This document shows, piece after piece, positions 1 through 6,132 of a stretch of 13,293 nt of DNA (position 1 is its first letter; every line of letters begins with the position of its first letter). The notes beneath the pieces are model-generated. The model ran no database searches. It was not told where the DNA came from and worked only from the letters and a program-made list of their open reading frames with translations. The stretch covers positions 1 to 13,293 of the forward strand of contig JAFZFL010000076.1 of NCBI GenBank assembly GCA_017555925.1. Reading direction: 5' to 3'. This DNA is from Bacteroidales bacterium. GTDB taxonomy: Bacteria; Bacteroidota; Bacteroidia; Bacteroidales; UBA932. The translations under genes were made by a program, and so were the position numbers.

Positions 1-44
1 AACTACGACAGATGATGACACAGCATAGGTTTGAGGTGGTCGGT

Positions 45-95
45 ATATAAAACAAATGTAGGACAAGTGACGCAATGGCATCATTTGTCCTACAT
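45..95 (-). terminator. Hairpin terminator downstream of the integrase/HTH gene pair
   Basis: ATGTAGGACAAGTGA (56-70) pairs with TCATTTGTCCTACAT (81-95) along 15 positions, with one imperfect pair at 67/84. On the minus strand three more pairs form inside, leaving a CATT loop. The minus-strand stem is followed by a T-rich run (about 55 down to 46), and it starts about 30 bases past the stop of the leftward helix-turn-helix gene. This fits an intrinsic terminator. The T-run is interrupted, so a protein-binding palindrome near the element end is the alternative. Confidence 0.5.
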
Positions 96-126
96 CTGTC
101 AAGTCATTTTCAAAAAGTGCGATTTT

Positions 127-528
127 TTACTCTTTTAACTTTTCAAGTTGAGAAATGACCTCTTTTATTTGGAAATACTTGTCTCTCGACAAGCCTACAT
201 CGCTACGGGAGATAAAGCCCATCTGCTCCCATCGGGCTACGGTCTGACGGGTAACACCAGCCATCTTTGCCAACAACTTTTGGTCGATGAGTTCCTTATC
301 TCGATAGGTCTCATATTTATACTTTCGGGTGGCATAGTTGAATCTCAACTTATCCAACGCCTTATCAATATCATTTATTGTAGGTGGTACATACTCCTTG
401 ATATGCAGCACACCCTCATCAATGAGGTAGTTCTCATATTCGGGATACTCCTCTGCTATCTCCCGTGCAATGATACCGAAACACCTCAAGTAGCGGATTT
501 CTATCTTGGCTGTTTTCCTGTTAGGCAT
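127..528 (-). CDS. Small helix-turn-helix DNA-binding protein of the mobile element
   Basis: The product is 133 residues. Its C-terminal half carries a helix-turn-helix of the excisionase/MerR-like kind: residues about 84-104 read as a helix, the turn AGVTR, and a recognition helix containing QTVARW, followed by a basic wing-like stretch and a short helix. The N-terminal 75 residues are charged and predicted mostly helical; I recognise no domain there. The ATG lies 5 bases after the integrase stop, so the two genes are probably cotranscribed. In integrated elements such proteins often act as recombination directionality factors or regulators of the integrase. That role is inferred from position and fold, and a simple repressor is equally possible. 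No signal peptide or membrane segment is visible. The stop is TAA at 127-129. Confidence 0.75.
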   Translation of the reverse strand: MPNRKTAKIEIRYLRCFGIIAREIAEEYPEYENYLIDEGVLHIKEYVPPTINDIDKALDKLRFNYATRKYKYETYRDKELIDQKLLAKMAGVTRQTVARWEQMGFISRSDVGLSRDKYFQIKEVISQLEKLKE

Positions 529-533
529 AGGCT

Positions 534-1766
534 TTAATCAAAATTGGTTAGTAACTGAGCATTCTTCTTTCGCTCCTCCTGCTCGAAGCTGGCGAGGTAG
601 TTTTCTGTATCCATCAGATTAGAGTGTCCCAAACTCTCCGAGATATAGGAGATATTCGTTCCGCTACGCTTCAAGACGGTTGCGAAACTATGACGAGCTG
701 CATATGTGGTTACGCGAGGCAATCCCAACGCCTTAGAGATTCGGGCTAAGATGATATTACAGCGTTGTGTAACCTTGCAGACGAGTTGTTTAATCTCGTA
801 TGCAGACTCCTTACCTGTGGCAAACTTAAATATCAGCGTATTAGGGTTGCCATCATTGGCATTGCCCCAACGCTCGATGATATTTCGCATTTCGGGTGTT
901 AAGACTGCTCTAATGGTGCGTATCTGCTTTAAGGTGTTCTTGGTCTTGGCTCTGACGAAGCATATCTTATCTCCCTCTATATTATCATAGGTAAGGTAGA
1001 GCATATCCCGAAAGTTGATACCATTACATAGGTAGGAGAAGAACCACATATCACGATACATCTCTGTCTCCTCGTTGCCATCGGCATAGGTTATAAGTTG
1101 CTTTACCTGCTCTAATGTAAGAGCCAATTTCCTACCCTCAGCCGATGGCATCTCGAAACGACCTCTGCCGAATGGGAAATTAACCTCCTTGATCACTCCA
1201 TCCATACGGGCTTGGTTGAGTATCGCTTTAAGGTACTTAAAATATACATTGATGGTGGATTTGCTCTTGCCGTCATTACTCCAAAAGCGTTCCAGCCTAT
1301 TAAGCCAATCTATGGTAATTGTAGAGAATGGGATATCCTTTCCTGCAAATGCCTCAATACCCAACAGCATAGAGTGGTAGCCATAGCGGGTGCTATACTG
1401 CTCGTTACGCTCGGCATCGGCAATCTTGGCTCTGACGGCTGCATTGACTGTAACAGTTGCACAGCGCCCCAAACGAATACTGAGTAAATCGAAACCAAAC
1501 TCCCCACGCTCAGCGAGGGATTCTACTTGGCTCTTGATAATGGAGAAACTATTCTCCACACTTGAACGAATCTCCGACAATCTGCGACTCTTGCTCTCGG
1601 CAAGGTTCGCCCAATCCTCCTTGGAGAGTTCCTACCCCGTAGAGTAGTATTTCTGCTTGCGGTTGTAAATGACCTGTATCTTGACAGGAAACAGACCGCT
1701 TTTCTTGGCTCGACGGGTATCCAGCACCGAGAGTACCGAGATACCGTCCTTTGAATACTTGAACAT
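534..1766 (-). pseudogene. Tyrosine recombinase (integrase) interrupted by one in-frame TAG
   Basis: Read from the ATG at 1764-1766, the frame gives 410 codons, the usual length of Bacteroidetes element integrases, with a single TAG at codon 45 (1632-1634). The order is an arm-type DNA-binding domain (1 to about 85, containing YYSTG just before the stop), a SAM-like core-binding domain (about 110-200) and a catalytic domain (about 215-400). Visible catalytic residues in this numbering are Lys274 in RAKTKNT, Arg358 in YAARHS, His381 in LGHS and the nucleophile Tyr390 in ENYL. The first box reads CNGINFRD, without Arg at the usual place; IntDOT of CTnDOT also lacks that arginine, so this may be a family trait. 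Translation from a downstream TTG (1578-1580) could give a 348-residue protein without the arm-binding domain. The TAG may be a real nonsense mutation, a sequencing error or a suppressed codon. Confidence 0.75.
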
Positions 1767-1797
1767 AATCTGCCGTTTTTTAGGTTATTTACTTCTG

Positions 1798-1838
1798 TGT
1801 ATGCAAATCTTTGCACATACTATTTGCATACAAAAGTA
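1798..1838 (-). promoter_or_regulatory. Inverted repeat and -7-like box upstream of the integrase
   Basis: TGTATGCAAAT (1798-1808) and ATTTGCATACA (1822-1832) form a perfect 11-bp inverted repeat 32 to 66 bases upstream of the integrase ATG. A third TTTGCA lies in the spacer. On the minus strand the repeat abuts TACTTTTG (1838-1831), a match to the Bacteroidetes -7 consensus TAnnTTTG. No convincing -33 TTG is found at the right distance. The arrangement suggests an operator over the transcription start of the integrase, or a recombinase/excisionase site. Function is inferred. Confidence 0.4.
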
Positions 1839-1839
1839 G

Positions 1840-1926
1840 ATATTATCGGCAAATTCTGTAAATCACAAGAAAAGAAAATTTGCCAAAATACGCTAAAACA
1901 CAATGTTTTGCATATTATTGGCAAAT
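1840..1926. repeat. Pair of 15-bp direct repeats at the element end (possible arm-type sites)
   Basis: ATATTATCGGCAAAT (1840-1854) and ATATTATTGGCAAAT (1912-1926) differ at one base and start 72 bp apart. The sub-motif ATTTGCC also occurs in opposite orientation at 1878-1884 and at 1975-1981, next to the junction with the sulfatase. Repeats of this kind between an integrase and the element end resemble arm-type binding sites. That role is inferred from position only. No gene is visible in the interval 1767-1960. Confidence 0.45.
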
Positions 1927-1960
1927 CTTAGAAAACAGGTGAAAATACCCTATAATTTAC

Positions 1961-2572
1961 TTATAGAAAAAATGATTTGCCGCTATCATTTACCTCTTTT
2001 CCTTTTGTTGCCAACCATTCACAGGCATTGGCAGCAATTGTTCCGTCGTGACGGTACCCCTCAAGAGGTGCACCGTACATATCTCCCTCTGTCCAGTCTG
2101 AAAAACCATACTCTTCAAGTGTTGTATCTCCTTCAGAAATATGCCATTTGCCTTTATAGGCGGTGTAATATCCCGCTTCACGCATCATATCACCAACAGT
2201 CTTAATATCCTTACTCATATTTGGCTGACAAGAGAGGTTCGTATTATCCATCATATGAGTCTCTGTAATATGTCTGCCTGTATAAATTACAGATCTTGAA
2301 GATGTGGATACATTTGAACAGGCATAGTGCTTCTCAAATGTAGTTCCAAGCCTTCTTAACCTCTCCCTTACCTGATAGTCGCTCCCTTCCGGATAGGTAC
2401 TCATATTTATCTCCTGGTCGGTAGTAATAAATATAATATTGTATTTTCCATCTGAATTAGGTTGCGGATCTATATAAAGATTATTATTTGAAGAAGAGCA
2501 TCCTGTGCATAAAAGAGCTGCATTTACAACTATTGATGCTGATTTTAAGTTTGGTTTTCTCTTTATCTTCAT
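1961..2572 (-). pseudogene. Lipoprotein sulfatase, N-terminal fragment cut by the mobile element
   Basis: These 203 codons are the N-terminal part of a formylglycine-dependent sulfatase, a family usually around 450-550 residues. A signal peptide ends in a lipobox-like LCTGC (Cys25), so the enzyme would have been lipid-anchored in the envelope. The strand IIFITTDQ (46-53) carries a metal-ligand Asp. STSSR (89-93) followed by YTGRH is the sulfatase signature, with Ser89 where the formylglycine precursor Cys or Ser sits, which makes it a Ser-type enzyme. GKWH (141-144) supplies the conserved Lys and His. The C-terminal metal-binding and substrate-binding parts are missing. The frame ends just after GKSFFL, where relatives continue into their next conserved block, exactly where the element begins. 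The fragment is very probably inactive. It lies 42 bases downstream of the esterase gene on the same strand, and they were probably cotranscribed. Confidence 0.8.
1964..1985. other. Probable attachment junction between element and sulfatase
   Basis: Sulfatase coding sequence remains convincing through GKSFFL (the codons down to 1964) and then hits a TAA at 1961-1963. The plus strand here contains TTTGC (1976-1980), the invariant half of the CTnDOT-type core site GTANNTTTGC. The other half of that consensus is not matched well. The other end of the element is outside the window, so the duplicated core cannot be confirmed. Confidence 0.4.
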
Positions 2573-2614
2573 TTTCGGCAGTTTTATTTGATATGGTAAT
2601 ACTATAAAAAAGTT

Positions 2615-3493
2615 TTATTTGAGGTAGAGTGAGAAGAATTTCCATATCTCTTCGGCGGCATCCAAATCCTTGTCTGGCCAGGCGTGGGTGCCTCCAATTA
2701 TTTCATAAAGCCACACCTGATTGTTGTTGATACCGGCGGGATACTTATGTGCAATAACTTTATTCCTTTTTTGAGGCAGCTCCTCTATGGCTGCATATGT
2801 GCAGCGGTTTGTCGCTACCCAGTATGAAAGGGCACAAGGTACCGACAGATATTCACCCCAACCGTCACTGTTATAAGGATCTCCATTCCATTTTGAGACA
2901 ACATCATCTGTTCCATGAATCTCAAACAATGGGATAGGGGAGCTTGGTTTAAGAGTAGTATACATCCACTTCATTGTAAGTCCTGAAACAGGTGCAACTG
3001 CTGCAAATTTATCTGGAACTTTATATGCAAGCAGATAGCACATCTCTCCTCCATTGGAGTGCCCTGTAGCAAAGATATTCTCTTTTGAAAGTGAATACTC
3101 CTTCTGAAGATGTTTTACAAGTTTAATTGTAAAGCCCACATCATCCCTTTTCCAATTGTTCTCTTTATGGAAAGAGTACCCCACATCCCAGCAGTGTTCG
3201 CCTTTAAAATCTTGTGGACCACAGGGATAACAGACCGCAAAGCCATATTTGTCCGCTATTGGATTGAAACCAAAGAGTGTTGCCGGAAATTTGTTTGCGC
3301 CATAACCGTGAAATACAACTACGAGAGGAGCACCCGGTTTAAGATCCGCAGGCCTGTAGAGGTAATATGTGTATTTTATTCCTTTGTGGGATAATTCCTG
3401 TTTGCATAAACTTCCACTCCCTTCTTTATTTTGGGCAAATGATATTCCCGACAGACAGAGAAATAACAGAAATATTGGAATAAATCTCTTCAT
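2615..3493 (-). CDS. Secreted CE1/LpqC-family esterase (feruloyl or acetyl esterase, PHB-depolymerase-like)
   Basis: The product is a 292-residue alpha/beta hydrolase of the polyhydroxybutyrate depolymerase/feruloyl esterase group. From the chosen start MKRFIP a clean signal peptide runs to about residue 20 (SFA|QN). Two in-frame ATGs lie 6 and 27 bases upstream but would put extra residues before the signal peptide. An oxyanion-hole segment HGYGAN (62-67) precedes the nucleophile elbow GHSNGG with Ser146. An acid residue is in HGTDD (Asp196 or Asp197), and the catalytic His270 is in GGTHAWP. Likely activity is hydrolysis of an ester on a plant or host polysaccharide, or of a small ester, in the periplasm. 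The substrate cannot be told from sequence. The truncated sulfatase follows 42 bases downstream, suggesting a former two-gene unit acting on a decorated glycan. Confidence 0.85.
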   Translation of the reverse strand: MKRFIPIFLLFLCLSGISFAQNKEGSGSLCKQELSHKGIKYTYYLYRPADLKPGAPLVVVFHGYGANKFPATLFGFNPIADKYGFAVCYPCGPQDFKGEHCWDVGYSFHKENNWKRDDVGFTIKLVKHLQKEYSLSKENIFATGHSNGGEMCYLLAYKVPDKFAAVAPVSGLTMKWMYTTLKPSSPIPLFEIHGTDDVVSKWNGDPYNSDGWGEYLSVPCALSYWVATNRCTYAAIEELPQKRNKVIAHKYPAGINNNQVWLYEIIGGTHAWPDKDLDAAEEIWKFFSLYLK

Positions 3494-3602
3494 TGACATA
3501 TATTTTGGAATTATTTTCAAATCAGGATTAATTACTGTTTACATGAGCAGTTAATAATTGCAAAAATAACAATAATTTAATAGCTATAATATTTGAAAAT
3601 CG

Positions 3603-3610
3603 TAATTTTG
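3603..3610 (+). promoter_or_regulatory. Bacteroidetes -7 box upstream of trmO
   Basis: TAATTTTG matches the TAnnTTTG -7 consensus exactly and lies 40 bases upstream of the trmO ATG. A matching -33 TTG at the usual 19-21 base spacing is not present, so the call rests on the -7 element and its position. Confidence 0.4.
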
Positions 3611-3649
3611 CGCCTGTATAGAGAATTCTTTATAAGAGTATAAAGTAAT

Positions 3650-4342
3650 ATGGAAATTAAACCAATAGCACATATATCTACAATATTTCCCGAGAAATTT
3701 GGAGTTCCGCGTCAGAGCGGACTTGACAGAAGTCTAAAGGGGAGAATTGTATTTGAAAAGGAGTTCAGAAACAGGGAGGCTTTACGGGGACTCGACTCAG
3801 TTTCTCATCTCTGGCTCATTTGGGAGTTTTCAATGAACAGGAGTATTTCTGGAGAGTGGCAGCCTACTGTACGTCCACCACGTCTTGGAGGCAATACACG
3901 TATGGGCATTTTTGCTACAAGATCTCCTTTCAGGCCCAATCCTCTTGGATTGTCTTGTGTCGAGATACTCTCAATTGATTATGAGGCACATGATGGACCT
4001 GTTATAGAAGTGGCCGGTGCCGATATGGTAGATGGAACGCCAATATATGATATCAAACCATATATTAAATATTCTGATTGTTGGCCCAATGCCGTATGCA
4101 ATTTTGTAGATGGCCTTGCAGAAAACCATTTGGAAGTTGTTTTTCCGCCTGAATTGAAGAGAAAGATAGATGATGTATCATTGGCAGAATCTATAATTGA
4201 GGTTTTAAAATTGGATCCAAGACCGTCATACCACAATGATTCAAACAGAGAATATGGAATCTCTTTTTCCAATTACAATATCCGTTTCAGAGTAAATGAG
4301 AATATTCTCGAGATTGTTGATGTGCAATTGAAAGGGCAATAA
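3650..4342 (+). CDS. trmO: tRNA (N6-threonylcarbamoyladenosine37-N6)-methyltransferase TrmO
   Basis: The product is 230 residues of the TrmO/TsaA (UPF0066) family. This family uses S-adenosylmethionine to methylate N6 of t6A at position 37 of ACY-decoding threonine tRNAs in the cytoplasm. The N-terminal MEIKPIAHI strand opens the beta-barrel domain. The family hallmarks are RSPFRPNPLG (91-100), DGTPIYDIKPY (128-138) and DPRPSY (189-194) near the C-terminal domain. Length matches the two-domain bacterial form. The start is the first ATG of the frame and fits the -7 box 40 bases upstream. The gene stands alone: the esterase is divergent, and the permease converges on it with a terminator whose T-run overlaps the trmO stop. 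No leader or membrane segment is seen. Confidence 0.92.
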   Translation: MEIKPIAHISTIFPEKFGVPRQSGLDRSLKGRIVFEKEFRNREALRGLDSVSHLWLIWEFSMNRSISGEWQPTVRPPRLGGNTRMGIFATRSPFRPNPLGLSCVEILSIDYEAHDGPVIEVAGADMVDGTPIYDIKPYIKYSDCWPNAVCNFVDGLAENHLEVVFPPELKRKIDDVSLAESIIEVLKLDPRPSYHNDSNREYGISFSNYNIRFRVNENILEIVDVQLKGQ

Positions 4343-4382
4343 AAAAACGAGTCCGGATCAAAATTGCTTTTAACCCGAACCC
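4341..4382 (-). terminator. Intrinsic terminator of the purine permease gene
   Basis: On the minus strand, bases 4382-4368 pair with 4363-4349 in a 15-bp stem with four G-U pairs, closed by the loop GCAA, which is a GNRA tetraloop. The stem is followed by GTTTTTTT (4348-4341). On the plus strand the same wobble positions become A-C mismatches, so the hairpin works only for leftward transcription. It begins about 20 bases past the permease stop, and its T-run overlaps the TAA of trmO. Confidence 0.8.
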
Positions 4383-4402
4383 CTTGTATGGATGTTTTCA
4401 AA

Positions 4403-5695
4403 TTAAATGAAAATATATTTCAGAATGAAAAGTATTGCCAGAATTGCCATTGCCGGCGTAACTTTTTTCCATTTTCCGCATATCAGATTCATAAACACAT
4501 AAGTTATCATTCCTATAAGAATTCCATTTGAGATAGAGTAGGACAGAGGCATCAATACAACACATATAAATGCAGGTATAGATTCAGAAAAATCATCAAA
4601 AGGTATATTCTTTATTGGTTCAAGCATCAGAAGACCTACAAGTATAAGTGCCGGCGCTGTAGCTGCAGCAGGAATTGAAAGGAATAGAGGTGAGAAGAAG
4701 AGTGCAATCATGAAACATACTCCAACCGCGAATGCTGTAAGACCTGAGCGTCCACCTTGCGCAACACCAGCAGCACTCTCTACATAAGTTGTGGTAGTTG
4801 ATGTACCCAAACAAGAACCTGCAGTTGTTGCAATTGCATCTGCCATAAAAGCCTGGTTCAATCTCTTGATCTTTCCATTATTATCTACCATACCTGCCTT
4901 ATTGCATACACCTACAAGTGTTCCAACGGTATCAAACATATCAATAAAGAGGAATGTAAATACTACCACAACCATATCATGAGACAAAATATTTTCAAAT
5001 TCAAATTTGCAGAAAATAGGGCTGATTGATTCAGGTTGTGAAAGAACACCTTTAAACTCTGTAACTCCCATAGGAATACCAATCAACATGGTAATAAGTA
5101 TTCCGATAAGAATGGCACCAGGAAGATTTTTAGCATATAAGAAACCCGTAATAACGATTCCAATGAAGGCAAGAAGAGCAGAGCCTGAAGTAATATCTCC
5201 AAGTGCAACAAGAGTTGCATCATCCTGAACAATTACACCTGCACTTTCAAGACCGATAAATGCAATGAAGAGACCAATTCCAGCTCCAATTGCATGTCTA
5301 AGGCTTAAAGGGATTGCATTTACAATAAGTTCCCTCACATTTGTTATAGTAAGAATGATAAAAATTATACCCTCTATAAGTACAGCAGTAAGTGCAAATT
5401 GCCATGAGTAACCCAATCCAAGACATACGCTATATACAAAGTATGCATTAATACCCATACCAGGAGCTAGTCCAAAAGGAAGTTTGCCAATAAAAGCCAT
5501 TGCAAGACATCCGATAATTCCTGCAAGTGCAGTTGATGTAAAGACAGCTCCTCCGGGCATTCCCTCAAGCTGGCTGAACATAGAAGGGTTAACTGCAAGA
5601 ATATAAGACATTGTAAGGAAAGTGGTGATTCCTGCTATTATCTCCTTGCGTACAGTTGTGTTTGATGGATTGAATCCAAATAGTTTAGTTAACAT
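4403..5695 (-). CDS. NCS2-family purine permease (AzgA/PbuG-like hypoxanthine/guanine/adenine transporter)
   Basis: The product is about 430 residues of inner-membrane protein with a dozen or more hydrophobic segments, the normal length for the AzgA/PbuG branch of nucleobase:cation symporter 2. Counted from the alternative ATG at 5704, family motifs are VRKEIIAGITTFLTMSYI (18-35), GLAPGMGINAYF (78-89), FIDMFDTVGT (253-262) and GTSTTTTYVES (300-310). The last two form the substrate-binding core of these symporters. I chose the second ATG because MLTKLFGF is the usual N-terminus and because AGGAG lies 10 bases upstream of it but only one base before the first ATG. Which purine base is carried cannot be decided. 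The start lies inside the end of the collapsed DUF5020 frame, so expression probably depends on a promoter upstream of that remnant. A strong terminator follows. Confidence 0.9.
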   Translation of the reverse strand: MLTKLFGFNPSNTTVRKEIIAGITTFLTMSYILAVNPSMFSQLEGMPGGAVFTSTALAGIIGCLAMAFIGKLPFGLAPGMGINAYFVYSVCLGLGYSWQFALTAVLIEGIIFIILTITNVRELIVNAIPLSLRHAIGAGIGLFIAFIGLESAGVIVQDDATLVALGDITSGSALLAFIGIVITGFLYAKNLPGAILIGILITMLIGIPMGVTEFKGVLSQPESISPIFCKFEFENILSHDMVVVVFTFLFIDMFDTVGTLVGVCNKAGMVDNNGKIKRLNQAFMADAIATTAGSCLGTSTTTTYVESAAGVAQGGRSGLTAFAVGVCFMIALFFSPLFLSIPAAATAPALILVGLLMLEPIKNIPFDDFSESIPAFICVVLMPLSYSISNGILIGMITYVFMNLICGKWKKVTPAMAILAILFILKYIFI

Positions 5696-6015
5696 AGACC
5701 CCATACTCCTATAATCTGAAAATTATTTACCTGTTTTTCTCCCGACAGACCAACAGTACCAGGAATTGCTTTATACATGGCAGAGAGCGACCAGTTTTTT
5801 GAAAAATCTTTAGAGTGGCCCGAGTATGTCAAACCACCGAGCCAGCAGTAGTTGTATGACATCTCATTATTTAGACCGTCGGGACGGAACATCTCAACAG
5901 TAGATGTAAGACATCCTCTGTCTGTGTCATACAATAACTGCACATTCTGTGCTTTCACTTCAGATGTGACAAGAGCAAATAAGGTAATAACAATAAGTGT
6001 CAATAGTTTTTTCAT
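5689..6015 (-). pseudogene. Collapsed DUF5020-type outer-membrane protein, fused in space to the permease start
   Basis: This 108-codon frame begins with a clean signal peptide (1 to about 22, ending VKAQ). NVQLLYDTDR and LTSTVEMFRPD then resemble the start of DUF5020 outer-membrane beta-barrels, which are about 220-240 residues and distantly Tsx-like. The stretch normally following MFKPD is missing. The frame jumps to WLGGLTYSGHSKDFSK and NFQIIGVW, strands from the middle of the family, and then ends. The whole C-terminal half is absent, and the frame's last codons overlap the permease start. I recall the family pattern rather than having aligned it. The remnant is about half length and unlikely to form a barrel, although a secreted peptide cannot be excluded. 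A porin next to a nucleobase permease would make sense as an uptake pair, which appears to have been lost here. Confidence 0.6.
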
Positions 6016-6132
6016 AGTGGATGGATATATTATTGTGCAAATAAACGAATAAAATTTGATATTTTAGCCTTATATCCTATATTTACAAACCAAATGGTTT
6101 AAATACTGCTTATTTTATAATCCTATAATTAT

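Larger units (their letters stand above)
1..1975 (-). mobile_element. Right end of an integrated element with a CTnDOT-like tyrosine recombinase (partial)
   Basis: This stretch holds a tyrosine recombinase gene followed by a small helix-turn-helix gene, both read leftward. A repeat-rich non-coding end lies beyond them and abuts a sulfatase gene that stops abruptly. An integrase close to one end of the element and a broken host gene at the boundary are what integration produces. By eye the base composition is also more balanced than in the AT-rich genes to the right. The other end, any cargo, and mobilisation or conjugation genes lie outside the window, so the element could be a conjugative transposon, a mobilisable unit or a genomic island. 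The exact boundary is uncertain by 10 to 20 bases. Confidence 0.65.

Noticed and set aside
1523..1816. 97-codon minus-strand frame across the integrase start
   Set aside because: It is in another frame; the Arg/Ser-rich product is a shadow, and the true integrase N-terminus reads in the frame from ATG 1764-1766.
6087..6100. AAACCA-AA-TGGTTT palindrome between the divergent DUF5020 remnant and GH3 genes
   Set aside because: Only 6 bp per arm in AT-rich DNA with no promoter box located near it; too weak to call an operator.
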